DNA from: Albifimbria verrucaria
Taxonomy: Eukaryota > Ascomycota > Sordariomycetes > Hypocreales > Stachybotryaceae
Direction of reading: 5' to 3'
Assembly (NCBI GenBank): GCA_020081605.1
Contig: JAHREC010000007.1
Location: 434,001-498,000, forward strand
DNA: 64,000 nt
The notes below the pieces were generated by a model. That model worked only from the letters and a program-made list of their open reading frames with translations, was not told the origin of the DNA and ran no database searches. The position numbers and the translations under genes were made by a program. Position 1 is the stretch's first letter. Each line of letters opens with the position of its first letter. This document shows, piece by piece, positions 1 through 11,938 of this stretch.

Positions 1-193
1 GGCCGTTCTTGGAGATGGTAAGTTGTTCATGGTATTCACCGGCCTCAACCACGATTCGATCGCCTGGCTTGGAAGCATCAATGGCTGATTGAATGCTATG
101 CCCTGCTTTAACGCGTGTGCTCCCACTAGTAGCGTGAACAACGACACACAAAGATATAACGAGGGCAAGTGCCCGACTGATGATATTTCGCAT
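1..193 (-). CDS. Secreted right-handed beta-helix protein (5' part only)
   Basis: The minus strand opens with an ATG at 193 and stays open to the window edge, so only the first 64 residues are visible. Residues 1-22 form a signal peptide (MRNIISRALALVISLCVVVH). The following stretch, with the pattern SIQSAIDASKPGDRIVV and then EAGEYHEQLTISKNG, is the characteristic first turn of right-handed parallel beta-helix proteins (pectin-lyase-like or NosD-like folds): an IQ-AI-A--GD-I-V strand followed by G-Y-E-L-I. Such proteins are usually secreted polysaccharide lyases or hydrolases. The catalytic part lies outside the window, so the activity cannot be assigned. A TATA-like box lies about 115 bp upstream. 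This start is chosen because it gives the signal peptide. Confidence 0.75.
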   Translation of the reverse strand, partial: MRNIISRALALVISLCVVVHATSGSTRVKAGHSIQSAIDASKPGDRIVVEAGEYHEQLTISKNG

Positions 194-305
194 AGTGCTC
201 GTGCCTTGGGACTTGAGACTCGTGGGCTTTTGATACGCTGTCAACTACAGAGACGGCAGGATTCCATAAGATTTGGCAGAAACTGTGTCAAGTGCCGACC
301 ATCTG

Positions 306-313
306 CTATATAA
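306..313 (-). promoter_or_regulatory. TATA box of the beta-helix gene
   Basis: TTATATAG on the minus strand, about 115 bp upstream of the ATG at 193, in otherwise mixed-composition DNA. Position and sequence fit a core promoter; the assignment is inference. Confidence 0.4.
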
Positions 314-1538
314 TGGTGAGCTCATGCTGTGCCATTTTGTAGAGTAGGTGAGCGCATTGAAGAAGAAGCAATTATAACGTTCAGCTAGGTAGCGTTTTCA
401 CGACTAATGTGCACATTTCCGACAAAGTTTATTTCAGCTGTAAGTAGCAACTAGAGCCTAGTAACCTAGCTTCAGCAGATTAACCAATTACGAATGGATA
501 CGTTGTTCGGGTATCAAAGTGGCTGGTGGCTAATCGAAATAGTATACTCATAGTTCACAGGAGCTGAAATTCACTCTAAGCCAACACAGGCAAATGGGCT
601 TGTAAAATATAAGACTTGATTTTCAATACAAATATGACTGGCCAGGGCGCTTTGAAACCATGTTGCATCCTGCCAATATGCTGCCGTCATGAGTGGGATT
701 TGAATAGCTGCAGGCGTGATTCTTAATCCATAGTCTATGCGCCTAAATAAAAGTTTCCAACTTGTACGTAATTTGTGACTATCGAAGTGACAATAAACAA
801 GAATTACGTACCCAATCCTGTTTGTCCTTCACACAATGATAGACAATTGTTTTGAAGTGGGCAAGGCCGATATGGTCGCCAATAATCTGGGATAGCTGGA
901 ACCATCCGCTTCTGACGTGGTGATTGACTTAGATGAGTGAGACCGTGCAAGGATATAAATTCCCGTTGAAGACACCTCTGCGGTGCCTGGTTAAGCAAGC
1001 ATCCTCATTTATTTAACCTATGGTGAAAGCAACGCTGCCGTCCCTAGCTGTCCGTTCTTGCATGTCCACTTGAGAACGGCCTAGTATATGATTGATACAG
1101 TCGACAAGGCTTAACATCGGGTGTAAGTACATGATAGTCACTTTCGGGGTTTTCTTTTAAATGTAGATTGATCTAAGAAGGAAAACGGGGCATGGCATGA
1201 TGGGGAAGAAGAACATGAAAATAAAGTCACCGGCCTTGCGGTCTAGTCATGTGAAGCAATTTCAAGATTTACATCATACATGCACTACCTTTTTAGCCCA
1301 GGGATAGAAATACTCTTTTAAAGCAAATACTGATGTTCAATAATTCTTCGCCACTAATGGAATAGTGTTTATCTCTCCCTTGCTCTTCCCTCCATTATTA
1401 CAAAAGTCTTTCCAAAGAGTTTCTTTGCCAAACGAACATATTTACAAATGATATGTAACATTATAACTTATAGACCGGGGTCTCATATATTTTGACCCTA
1501 CCCTTCAAAAATGGTGCCTGAAAGAAAAGTGCTCCAGC
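314..1538. other. Intergenic, no gene seen
   Basis: About 1.2 kb between the divergent start of the beta-helix gene and the 3' end of the ferric reductase. Only short shadow reading frames without domain features or signal peptides. It should contain the reductase terminator and the beta-helix upstream region. Confidence 0.5.
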
Positions 1539-3771
1539 CTACCAGGAAAATGCTTCTACTGCCAACTGATAGGATATTGCACTGGTATGCCTGCCCATAC
1601 GAGTGACAATAGCCCGAACATCGTCGCAAAGCGCTTCTGGACCGCACACGACGACTCCGATTCTCTTGTACCCACCCTCGCTTTCCAACTCCAAAATTTC
1701 TCGAACATTAAACCTTTGGCCCACCCTGACCTCTGCCTCACCAAGATGGCTCGTCACACTTTCAAGATCCTGAGCCAATGGCGCATCATGTTCTTTCATA
1801 CTCCAGTATAGCTTAGAGTTGAGGTGACTTGCTGCGGACTCAATCACGCCGGTGATTCCAACCCCTCCAGCAAGACAGACTAGTCGATCGCAAAGTTCAA
1901 GGTTTTTGTGCGATCTGTCTTTGTACGGCCCCTCGAGTAGTGTCGTGAGTTTCTGGTTTGATTTCAGCATACCCGTCATGCCTTTAGACCTTTTGATGTA
2001 AAGGGTAACCCCGGTTGTAGTGGTAATTCCTTCATGGTCCCAACCTTGTGGCCAGTAACATCGATGCCCTTTTCAATCTGGACAGGATTGCTGCCCTCAG
2101 AGGTGCTTGATGAGTCTGGGGTTTTCTCTCCGTCGGTAATGCTCCCTTGCTGTGATCGCCTGATAAGAGCAGTTGGCACAACCGAGAAAGGGTGGTTCTC
2201 CCACACGCGCCAACTGAGAGTTGGGAAGTACGCGTAGGCATGTGCGCCGGGACGGTGCTCCCACCGGACACCTTCGATGTCAATTCTGACAAGGTCATTG
2301 CTGAGCTCAGTAACTGTTGAGTTTTTGACTCCCGTCTTTGCGACCCATAGGAGTCGTAGAAGCCGATCAGCAGCCCAAACAGCAAAGCAGGCGTATAACC
2401 AGTTCTCATATCCTCTGGTCCCAAAATACAATAATTGTACGTGGTACCAGGAGCCAATAAGCAGCAAAATGACAAGTAAGATATGTGTGATCAGGAAAAT
2501 TTCGTAGTGTTTGCGACGCATCCAGGTAATTCCAACGAAAAGAATCGTGACAGCTGCAACGGTAGCCACAATTCCCCATTGCCAGTAAGGTTTCTTCTCT
2601 TCTGCTGGATATCTACCTCTGTAGCGAAATAAATGCAACTCAGCGATGGAGTGAACGATGCATTGAATGATGAAAACGCGACCAACCCATCGATGAAGTA
2701 TTATAAACGTGCCATGCGACCAGTTAGTTAACCATAGAAGGATGTTATTGCGTGATGCCAGAAGTACCACCAGCGGTACAATTGCAAAAGCAATAAGGCC
2801 TGTTCGATTCGCGACGTAGTACATCAACTCGATATAAGTTGAGTTGTACATCCGATGTGGTGTGTAGGTCTGGTAGTCAACAGCGGATACAACTACATTC
2901 AAAATAAAAAAGACAAGATGTAAAGAGCTTGCCCCAGTGTAGTCGCGTTACCCAACCAGTAGGGTAATATTCTCACATGATAACCCTTGAATATCGACAT
3001 GTCGAGGTAAGGTGCAAGCTTATTTGATAACGTGGTTCCCCATGGCAAATAATTTACCAATGTGAGCAAAATCGGGATACCAGCTCCCACGACGAGAGTT
3101 ATGAGACTAGTCGATGTCAATATGATGTATCTGATGGGGCCAGTTAAGTAGAAATTACTTACCCATATCGTGAATGCATCACCTCTGCATGTTCATATGT
3201 ACCAAATGATCCGTATACGCTCTTGTATCTTGTTTGATTCGTTGCGGCGGTGAAATTCATTAACCCGGATCGCCAGGTTCTGGGAGTATCTTTGCCGAGG
3301 ATATCATGAGCTTGATGGAGTGATTCCATATAGCTCCAATTCGGCTCCATGACACCATTTGCCGCATTGCTGCTCCAGAATCTTTCTAGTTCCCATATCG
3401 GCATCGTTGTCGCCGCCCTTGCCACAGTGCTGATCCACGCAATATGCGAGGGAAGTGAGGTAGGACACATCAGTGGCAAGACACCATGCAGGTGTGAGAA
3501 AAGGTTGAACCGGTCGCCCGGCGGCAGGAGTGAGACGGTCAAACCCTCGACTCTTCTCTGGATTGGGGATTGAACAGTCAAGCTCGACGCGAGAAAGAAT
3601 GTCATGGCAAGCTGCAGCACAAAGAGGTTTGTACATCTCAATTCCAAAGCCAATCAAACCTACTAAAGGATTGTTCGTTTGGTTTATGTGAGCTTCCAAT
3701 TCCTTGCTCGTAGCAAAGGCAAACAGGAGGCACAAGGCCAGGCCCTGGAGGATAGCCTTCCAACTTGCCAT
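1539..3771 (-). CDS. Ferric-chelate reductase (FRE family), frame-disrupted
   Basis: Plasma-membrane metalloreductase that passes electrons from NADPH through FAD and two haems to extracellular Fe(III) or Cu(II). The ATG at 3771 starts a signal peptide (MASWKAILQGLALCLLFAFA). A cysteine-rich extracellular segment follows (CAAACHDILS, WCLATDVSYL, CVDQHC). Next come membrane helices with the paired haem-ligand histidines (WLTNWSHGTFIILHRW and HYEIFLITHILL), the FAD motif HPFSV, the NADPH-site motifs LLEGPYK, GGVGITG and CGPEA, and the usual C-terminal aromatic end (EAFSW). One intron of about 56 bp follows HSRYG (near 3153-3098). The frame breaks three times: near 3400, at a T6 run at 2906-2911, and near 2007 by a G4 run. 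Residues on both sides match the family, so the breaks are either assembly indels or a young pseudogene. Bridged length is about 725 residues, normal for the family. Confidence 0.88.
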
Positions 3772-5846
3772 GGCCTCCGTATCTTCGTGCAATCGACGAT
3801 ATGATGCGAGGAGCTAACAAGGCTCTGATGATGGAAGAAAGCTTCTACAGGAAGAAGCAATCTGCATTATTACCTTGTATGCATACACAGAAATCAGGCG
3901 AGGCCGGCTATAAGTAATCTGATCCTAAGGTTTGTCTGCACCCTTTGTCTTCGTGCTATCTTCCTGGTCCACTCAACCATTTGCTTTTCCTCCGGAATAA
4001 GACAAGCGTATAATCGGAATGGTCAAAATAGGCCGGTTTGTCCCTACTTTGGAACGGGGAGACTCACAGCATCTACTATGAAATATGACGTGTTGATATT
4101 CCCTTGACCAACTGCACAACACGACAATGTACCGCCTGTTTCATTCTATTGTACTTCTTTTCGTTTTACTTTTACTGCAAATCCTCTAGCTGTGGGGGAT
4201 TTCTATGAGCACAGATTACGTCAATATTGCCTATCCTTTGTACATAACATGTCAAAGAGACAAACCAAAATTGCTTGATACATTAGCCGGCGTCTTGCTC
4301 AGATTGCTGAATCGCGAAGTACCCACCTTCTACTCATAAACAATACATGAGGCTCTATGGCATTCCATGTAAAGGAATGATCAGTATCCTGTATTAGTGG
4401 ATGCAGCAGCCAACATTAAGATTAACTTCAAGACCTGCTTACCAGGTAAAGAGCTCACCGACTGTTTGATTAGATCAATAGCCCCCTGCCTGGGGGTGGA
4501 TGTGGCATAGGCTTAACGCGGCAAACAGGGTAACTTAAAAATGTCATGAGACACTGCAGCGAAGAAAGTCTCACTTGCGGGTCTTGGTCGAATGCAGCGA
4601 GATTTGAACATGTCTCAGGTGTTCGCAATCGGTAAGTTGGTTTGCTGTCATGACGCTAAGACATTTTTTCCGGTGCCCAGGATACACTCTGGTTCAGAAT
4701 GCACGACTCGTTGCCAAGAGCACTGTTAGTTCTGCTTATGGATATTCAGGGATCCATGACTTCTACGTAATAATGCATTGTGATTATCGCGTTTATCCGT
4801 GATTCCTTGTGTACATTCACAAGTGTGTGTTCTTCTCCGGCACCATCATTTCAATTGATCGAGTTTATGGATGCTAGAACTGTACGAATCCGGAAGCTAT
4901 GTTGAGCCATCGGCGAACAGTTAGACTGGAGCTTAATTCCTTGAGTTGTTGTTCTGTCTTCAATACTTCATGATATTTGGCCCAGACTCTGTGGAAGAGC
5001 CGGACCAGGGGTGAACCCTCAATCTAATACAGCCTCAACAGCATGCCTGTTATGGTGAGATACTAAGCTTCGGTTACTCGTTCAGACCTTCAAGCGAATT
5101 CGGATCTTTGCAAGACTAGTTTAGGTATGGCGGATATTTGACGTCGATGATATATGACACCTTACTCAAAGCCACGTAGATGGCTATCGCGCCCCGCTTT
5201 AGGATATGCTTAAATGGTCAGCAATACGAGAAACGTGATGAAAACGAATTAACAAGAAAACTTAAAGTGTTTCCCAAGTTGAGAGCAATAGAAACACGAA
5301 ACCTGGGAAGCCTTGGTTGATCATTGAAAGGTGCTGGTACACAAGGACTGTATGGAATATTAAAATAGACATCACAGGATGTTTCAGTTTGCTTCAAAGG
5401 ATTTTTAGATGAAATCAATTCTTTGAGTCCTATAAAGAACGTGATCCACTAAGTTCATTTGCAACTTGGTTGCTTTAACACCCACTGCATCGCTCGCCTC
5501 GCCGCGTTTCCTATTTGCCACTATTCGGGCAAAGAATGTGACACTTCTGGTGGGGACGGGAAATCATGGCCGCCTTACGGGTTGTTTGCTATGAATTGCA
5601 CCGGCGAACAATAGGGGCTGATATATGTACCATATGCGTAGCTATTTGTGGAGGGCATATTCTTTGACGGAATCCGACCGCACTTTTTATATGGAAGAGG
5701 GCGATGACCGGCCTTGGATCCTACAGAATTTTAGATGAAATTAGGGTGTTTTCCAGAGGACAGAAATGGGTTGGATGCGTTGCACCAGCTTGGGTAGGAA
5801 TCAACACCCTGCTTGGGATCGACGGTGAAATATATACTTCCTAGGT
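3772..5846. other. Intergenic, no gene seen
   Basis: Two kilobases upstream of the ferric reductase and of the small peptide gene at 6001. I find no frame with domain motifs, splice-joined exons or a signal peptide on either strand. It presumably holds the divergent promoters. Confidence 0.45.
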
Positions 5847-5906
5847 ATGAAGCAACACTTGTTGCAGGGTAAAGTCCGAGGGCTCGCATTACAACTGTTA
5901 TCCGGC

Positions 5907-5913
5907 TATATAA
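5907..5913 (+). promoter_or_regulatory. TATA box of the small secreted peptide gene
   Basis: TATATAA, 94 bp upstream of the ATG at 6001, followed by a pyrimidine-rich leader typical of fungal transcription starts. Confidence 0.45.
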
Positions 5914-6000
5914 CAGGCCATGGACACACGTTCCTTGGGAGTATCATCGCCAAGTCTCAGCATTCCTCTTTTACCTATTCACAATTTCCTCTACTTCATA

Positions 6001-6201
6001 ATGCAACTTCATTTTCTTACAATTGGCATCATCGCCAAGGTCGTGATGGCGTTAGCAATCCCCGAGCCAGTCCCAGCTCAACTTGATGAGCGCCAATGTA
6101 CTTTTGTGAAGTGCGCTGACGGGCTTTGGAGGGTAGGTCATGATCTGTAAAATGAGCCATTGGGATACTGACTAGCGGCAGTGCACTTGGGAATGTTGAT
6201 G
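6001..6201 (+). CDS. Small secreted cysteine-rich peptide (candidate effector)
   Basis: Not recognised as a named family. From the ATG at 6001 a signal peptide of about 19 residues (MQLHFLTIGIIAKVVMALA) leads into a short acidic/proline pro-segment, then QCTFVKCADGLWR. A GTAGGT donor follows at 6133 and an intron of 43-49 bp with a CTGAC branch ends at TAG or CAG near 6175-6181. The next exon adds CTWEC and a stop, giving about 48 residues with four cysteines and two tryptophans in the mature end. Given the one-base shifts elsewhere, a shift here would let the frame continue to a stop near 6292 with one more cysteine. The upstream TATA box supports transcription from here. The start is secure if the gene is real; the 3' end is not. 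Confidence 0.42.
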
Positions 6202-6299
6202 GACTGCTCTTAAGCCTAAAAGCCAATGCAACGGTGTAGAGGGACAATCTATCATGCTTGAGGGTGGAGGCGTCAATGGTGATGTGTTCTAAGGTGGCA

Positions 6300-7207
6300 T
6301 TGGGGATCGCATAGGAACATCAATTGGTGGCCAATCTAACGTTAGTCGTGTTCCAATTGTCCTGCTAATTAGAGGAGAGTGAATTGAAGTACTCGAAGAA
6401 GACCAATGCTTTTAAGAAAGGAACATTGTCTACATCACATCAATGATTGAGGGTTAAGACATCACCTCAGGAAGGAATTTATTGCCATTAACTTTCTAAA
6501 ATATTTTCTGCTCCTCATAATTCTACACTGGAAAACGAAGGGAAGAATGGCAAATCTAGCCACACATACTCTGAGAGTTCGCTTTACAGGCGGAATCAGC
6601 TGGACATTCTGAAGTTATGTATGAGAATCTAGTGTACAAATAAGAGGCAGACCTAGGCGGTATGACAAGTTGTAAGTTGTACTCCACAATTACGAAGCTT
6701 CCATCGCGGATGAATTAGGAATGAAAACTAAGCACGGCAAGGCATTATTCTATCCAGATTGTAGTTGGACACTATATAGAATTCGGGGTGCTTCGAGAAG
6801 AAACTGCTTAGTCACTGGTTCGATGCATAGGTAAATAATGGTGTAGAAATGGCTAGCTGACTTTTCGTTTGCCAGATCCGTCAGGTCATTGGTGTCGACC
6901 CAAACTACATACTTTCCCGAGGCATAGGTCATCTGACCAAGCGCCGAACTATTGCAAAACGGAGGCACCAACAGATGGTCAATCTCTAATAACTCTACTA
7001 TCTTCGAAAAGTCTAGGTAATACTTAAAGTAGGGACTGGCCATACTTGAGGCTCATGACCACAAGGTCCAAGAAAGGAATAGATATGGAATATATACATT
7101 CGAGTGCCAGATTGAAGCCCTCAGGGCGCCACTCAATATATACATATATGTACGTTCAATCAAAAATATCCATAGTTATGTGCACATCTCTTCGTCATGT
7201 TACAAAC
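6300..7207. other. Intergenic, 3' ends of two convergent genes
   Basis: No identifiable gene. The longest frame, on the minus strand at 6750-7043 (97 residues), has no signal peptide, domain or splice partner, and I do not call it. Confidence 0.4.
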
Positions 7208-8056
7208 TTAGCACTTGAAAAGAGCCGGTCCGGGGATCTTATATGTGGTAGCTTCCAACATTGTTAGTTTCTAGAATTTTCAATGATATCGAATTTCTGT
7301 ACTCACGCTTGTAGGAGTCGTATGTGATACCGGGATCGCTGCCAGCATAGGCTCCCGGGAAGCTGACCAAGTTACCAGGTGTAGTGCTACCAGAGCCTGT
7401 AACTTTAAGCTGGTGGCATCCAGGATAGAATTGGGCACCGGGGTAGGCATAGGCGGAGTGTAGTGCAATGATTTCGTGACGGACAAGGTAGTACCCTGGC
7501 TTCAAGCAAGACGGAATAGTGTAATTGACACCAGCGTTGCCAGCCTTCATAAGTGGGGTCTATGCATGTGAGTATTATGCGGATTCAACAGCAGGTTAGT
7601 GCCAACTTACAGTAGCCCAGTTATCGGAAGTGCCATCCCGTCCTCCTCTTGGACCTTGAACCATACCTTGGACGAACCGGGCTGCCAGTTGTTGCAGCCA
7701 GCGTCAGGGCAGCGAGCCATGTAAGTGATGACAGGACCAACGTGTGAATCGGGCCAAAGGGTCCATTTCAGATTGACAGTTGAGCCAGCAGCAGCATCGG
7801 CGTGCAGGGCGGCGGGCTTGCTGCCCGATACACCCCCAGCAGTGTAACCGTTGCACTGCACGTCAATCAAACTGGCATCCTCGACAGGGCCATTGCCAGG
7901 AACAGCGCGAGAGATGCGCTGAGGGGCAGGATTCATGTAGGGGTCCTGGTACGGTTGGTAGAATTGATAGACTTTACCACCGATCGTGGCGGTGTCAACA
8001 TAACCATGACCGGCCACTAGAGCGGCAGTGGAAAGCAGAGGAAGCGCAAACTTCAT
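7208..8056 (-). CDS. AA9 lytic polysaccharide monooxygenase (no. 1)
   Basis: Copper enzyme that oxidatively cleaves cellulose or related glucans. ATG at 8056; signal peptide [16 protein letters not shown], so the mature chain begins HGYVDT and His17 becomes the N-terminal copper-brace histidine. A second copper ligand is in WPDSHVGPV. The late motif [21 protein letters not shown] holds the active-site His and Tyr typical of AA9. Intron 1 (7610-7560, GTAAGT to CATAG) is clear; a second short intron follows TYDSYK near 7308. The natural C-terminus [10 protein letters not shown] ends at the TAA at 7208-7210. One-base shifts occur near 7640 and near 7230. There is no cellulose-binding module. Expected reductants are small phenols or a CDH-type flavoenzyme such as the one at 30398. 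Confidence 0.9.
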
Positions 8057-9958
8057 ATTTAGGACCTTTTATCCGACGCTGTATTACTGGTCTTAGGTTC
8101 TGAGAGTGAGACGAATTAGAAAATCCGTGTGATTGATTACAAGAAATAAATAACATCCAGTAATGAATAGTGGTCGGAAGCCCTCCTTTAATAGACCAGG
8201 TTTTCCCTTCACCATGTGAACCCTTGCTTCCAACGTTTTGAATCGTATTATAACAAGGAATCGTGATCCACCATGAATTGTACATGGACGTGGCTAACGA
8301 CGTAGTGGAGTATCCACGTGAAGTGGTTCAGATACAGCGACTTGACGAGCCAGAGGATTGATTGGTGGGATTTTTCCCTGTCTGCTTGACAACAACATGG
8401 TCCACGCGGATGGTAGACAAGGATATGCCCAACAGAGCAATCAAAAATCCGGGGAAGTGCGAAAGATCTACAAGAACCTTGTTCTTTTGGGATATGTGGG
8501 CTGACTCTAAGCGAGCATCTTCTTCACGAAGTCTACGATGGAATATTAATTTAAGCAAGGCAGTGATCAAACTCCGACATGCAACCAAGTCAAGATTCAG
8601 GTGGCACGAAGTCACGAGAAACTCCGGGCAGAGAGAGTGTGTTGGCTGCATCTGGAGAAACCTCTCCGATGGCCATCCTGATCAGAATCAGCACTAGCAA
8701 ATAACAGAGAATATACGCATTAAAGTCATCACAGACCCCATTATGCTTTGCGCCTATACCAAGAAGTAAGGCCAGAATTAACGAGAGTAATTTTTGCTCA
8801 ACCCCATGGCACACCAATAAAAACATAAGAAGACTTTCACAGTGTGGCAAACGTCATAGAGTTAAAGAGACAAATTAGTAGCAAGTAAAATGAAGGGGTT
8901 ATCGAAACGTAAGTGTCAAGCGAGTTTAACGAAACACATGTTTAAAATAGAACAGTTGGCAAGGTTTCTCCAATAGTTTGGGCGGGGCGGATGGAAACCT
9001 CCGTTTACATAGAAGGGCAAGAAGAAAATGGATTAGTTCTGACACTAACATAGGTGGTCATCTTGAGTGTTAGAGAAATGTGTGTGCCTATAACTTGGAG
9101 AAGCCCACATCCTCCCATTGCTCTGAGATTCGGCGCAAGATATGCCGATAAATCAGTTACTGATGACCAAAGAAGGGCACCTCACCAGCAGAAGTTCTGG
9201 CTACCATTAAAAACATTGTAAAAGAAACAGGCTTAAGTATTTAGAACCTTTAATATGTGCATTCATTACCACCACTGTCCGCTTGATGATACTAACAATA
9301 TTCCGAAACCCTCTCATAAGTGAATAAATTAATTAACGCTGGGGAACGTACATGGGCTGAAATTTGGAGTCATGGTACATGCAAGGCCCTGGCAGCCCCA
9401 GTTGCCCATTGCTTGTCATCTGCGTAGCTAAACAAGTGATAAACCCCAGAATGAGCTTTTTCCGTTACAAAGAGTGCCTGTTTCTATCATAAGCAACTTT
9501 TCTAGGCTCTCTAAGAGCAAGCAGCTGGAAAATTAAAATCCACTCAATTATTGCACTTCCTTCAGTAGTGTTGTAGCGAGCAACTGTCAACGAATCTCTC
9601 CAAGAAAGGGCAGCCCATAGAACAGGTCTCATACTCCTGGTCAGAGCCAAGATCCAAATCAAGGTGGCATATTCGCGATAGTAAACGTCGCAATACATAT
9701 ATTCTGCCTTGTAGAGATTTATTGAATCCTTCAAATCCGGGCTATCATTTCTATCTCCAAAAGTGACACAAACTACCGAGGACTCTTGAGGTAGTACATG
9801 GGGACTTCAAATTAACATTCCATCGTAAAAGGGAAATCTGATGCTTTGTGCTCTTCTTAAGTGCGCATACTTTTTTCTTGTATTATCGTATACCTGCAAG
9901 ATTGTCGCTTATGCCCTTTGATAAGCTCCAACTAGTCGATTTAGCAAAAGACACCATT
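8057..9958. other. Intergenic; possible coding relics
   Basis: Upstream region of AA9 no. 1 and downstream of the antiporter. Minus-strand frames at 8328-8651, 8590-8850 and 9465-9734 contain hydrophobic stretches resembling membrane segments but have no start, splice pattern or family motif I can defend. They might be remains of a decayed membrane-protein gene. Confidence 0.3.
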
Positions 9959-11938
9959 CTAGAAGCTGTTGTTTCCATCAGCATGCTTTTCGCTTATGGG
10001 TCTTCCGTAGGCAATACTTGGATCTTGTCGCGGCGCAAAGGATATCCTATTTCGGGCGATCTGCGTGTCGGTTGGGGTTTGAAACCGGTCCCTTGCCGCT
10101 TCCAAGGTCAGGTCTGCAACATTGAAGATAGGACGAGAAAACCTGTTGTAGGCAATGAAAGTCTCATCATCTCCAACGACTGCATTATTTGGTGCAGCAA
10201 CCTGGAGCGATTTTCGGCGAATTTCTGTCGCATCGTCTTGAATGGGCTGAATATTCAAGTATTTGTAGATGAGGTTCAGGGCTGGGATGGACAGGCCGTG
10301 CCAGATAATGGAGAAAAGCACCAGCCAGTACACTACAGGTACCATGGCGCGAGTCAAAATCGTTTCTTCCTCGTCTCCTTCGCCAAGTTTTGGTAGTAGA
10401 TGCTTGGTATGTTCAACGTAAAACACAGCGCCGACTCCTATGGGTCCGAAATACCCCATAAATAGCGCTTCTTTGTAGTTTTTGACAACCTTGGGCATGA
10501 ACTTGTACATGACAAGTAAAGCAGGGATACGGCGGAGCAGAATGATGAGGAAACCGAGAGCCAACAACCGAGGGTATGTAAGACTCGTTGTCTCGACGGA
10601 GCTGAACTCATCCCATGGCATCACCGCACCGATATACATGAAACCGCCAAAATTCAGCAACACGTCGATGACAGAGTTGACTTCATCATGTAGTTTCTCG
10701 GTTTCGGTGAGGTATTCGCCATTCCAATTGAGGGCACTACCAGCGGCAAAGCATGCAAGTAGATCGTCGGTACCAATGAGCCCACAGATACCAACGAGCC
10801 AGAGCTGGAAGTAGTGTTAACAGCTGAGGGTGCGAGGAAATATGGGGCTGGTTTGAAATCACTTACACCCATGGCCGTAGGATAAAGCAAGTAGCTTTCC
10901 GAATCTACCCACTTCCTGATGCATTGTTAGTATCCTGAATAAGATCACTAGCTATTGAAGAGAACACTCACTTGCGAAGTGCAAATTGGAGCGCGTATTG
11001 TGCAGTGAACCCAACTGCAAATCCAATCAAAGCAGACATCAACACAAAATATAGCCAGGTATTGACAAACCAGTTTGCAAGTGCAATACCGACGCCTCCT
11101 CCGAGGCGTCCAACACCTTCCGCACGGCCCACCAGGGCGTTCGGGGCCCCTACGGCCTCAGCAGGAATGCCGACAGCCCCTTTACTGCTCTCAGACCCCG
11201 CCTGTGTAACAGCATCGTCCGCATGGCGAATGAGATATATAGCAAGCATCAGGAATGGGAAGCCAATCCATCGTTGGCCCCAGCTTCAGCTGAGATAATC
11301 TCTCGAAGGTCACGAGCAACGAATTTATCGGCAAAGGGACCCTTCGCAACTGCCTGAGAAAGGACAGGATCGGTCGATGTGACACATGAACCAATAACAA
11401 GTGCAGCCAGGAAGGATACGTTTGGTACCATCAAAGTGACACACGCCGATGTGCATAGCCACATCATGGTCATAACTGGAATCAGTAAGATGAACATTTC
11501 TTTCCATCGAGCTTGCGTATATTTCGCTGGGAGCTGGAAACCAGCGATGACAAGCTGTATACCGATAAGAACCCTCATGATGCCCAAAGATATTTCGCTA
11601 GTTTGCCCTGGGCTAGCGGATCCCCATCTTTCGCTGTCGATGAAATTTGCAGCAAGAGGACCGAGGATAATGCCAATCACCAGAGCGGGTACTAGCTAAT
11701 AGTCAGGTATTTTACTCACGATGGACAGCCCTTCAGTGATAGTTGACTCACAAGCTTCTCCAAGATACCATTTTGCCTTGATTTTGATAGATATGAAGCC
11801 ATATATGAGTATGAAAGCACCTAAGAAGAAGTATCATTAGAATAATCCAAGTGCGAGAGAAATACTTCAGTTACCGAGAATGCTTAATATAACATTTAGC
11901 TCGCTCAACACAAGCACAGGGGTGCAATGCCAACCATG
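9959..11938 (-). CDS. Plasma-membrane Na+/H+ antiporter (Nha1/Sod2 type)
   Basis: Exchanges cytosolic Na+ or K+ for external protons and sets salt and pH tolerance. Exons read across introns near 11886-11835, 11749-11697, 10967-10911 and 10866-10807. Family landmarks in order: transmembrane segment LNVILSILGAFILIYGFIS, first helical repeat ending IIGLGP-like GIILGPLAANF, the ion-binding segment TSTDPVLSQAV, the highly conserved LREIISAEAGANDGLA, then GLIGTDDLLACFAAGSALNW and further helices. A hydrophilic C-terminal tail ends at the TAG at 9959. A one-base shift at about 11255 (short T run) breaks GLAFPF; another lies just after the proposed ATG at 11938, so the N-terminus is uncertain. Bridged length is about 590 residues, with a shorter cytosolic tail than yeast Nha1. 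Confidence 0.9.

Noticed and set aside
8328..8850. Minus-strand hydrophobic frames, possibly a membrane protein
   Set aside because: No joinable start, splice sites or recognisable family motif; the plus strand is equally open.
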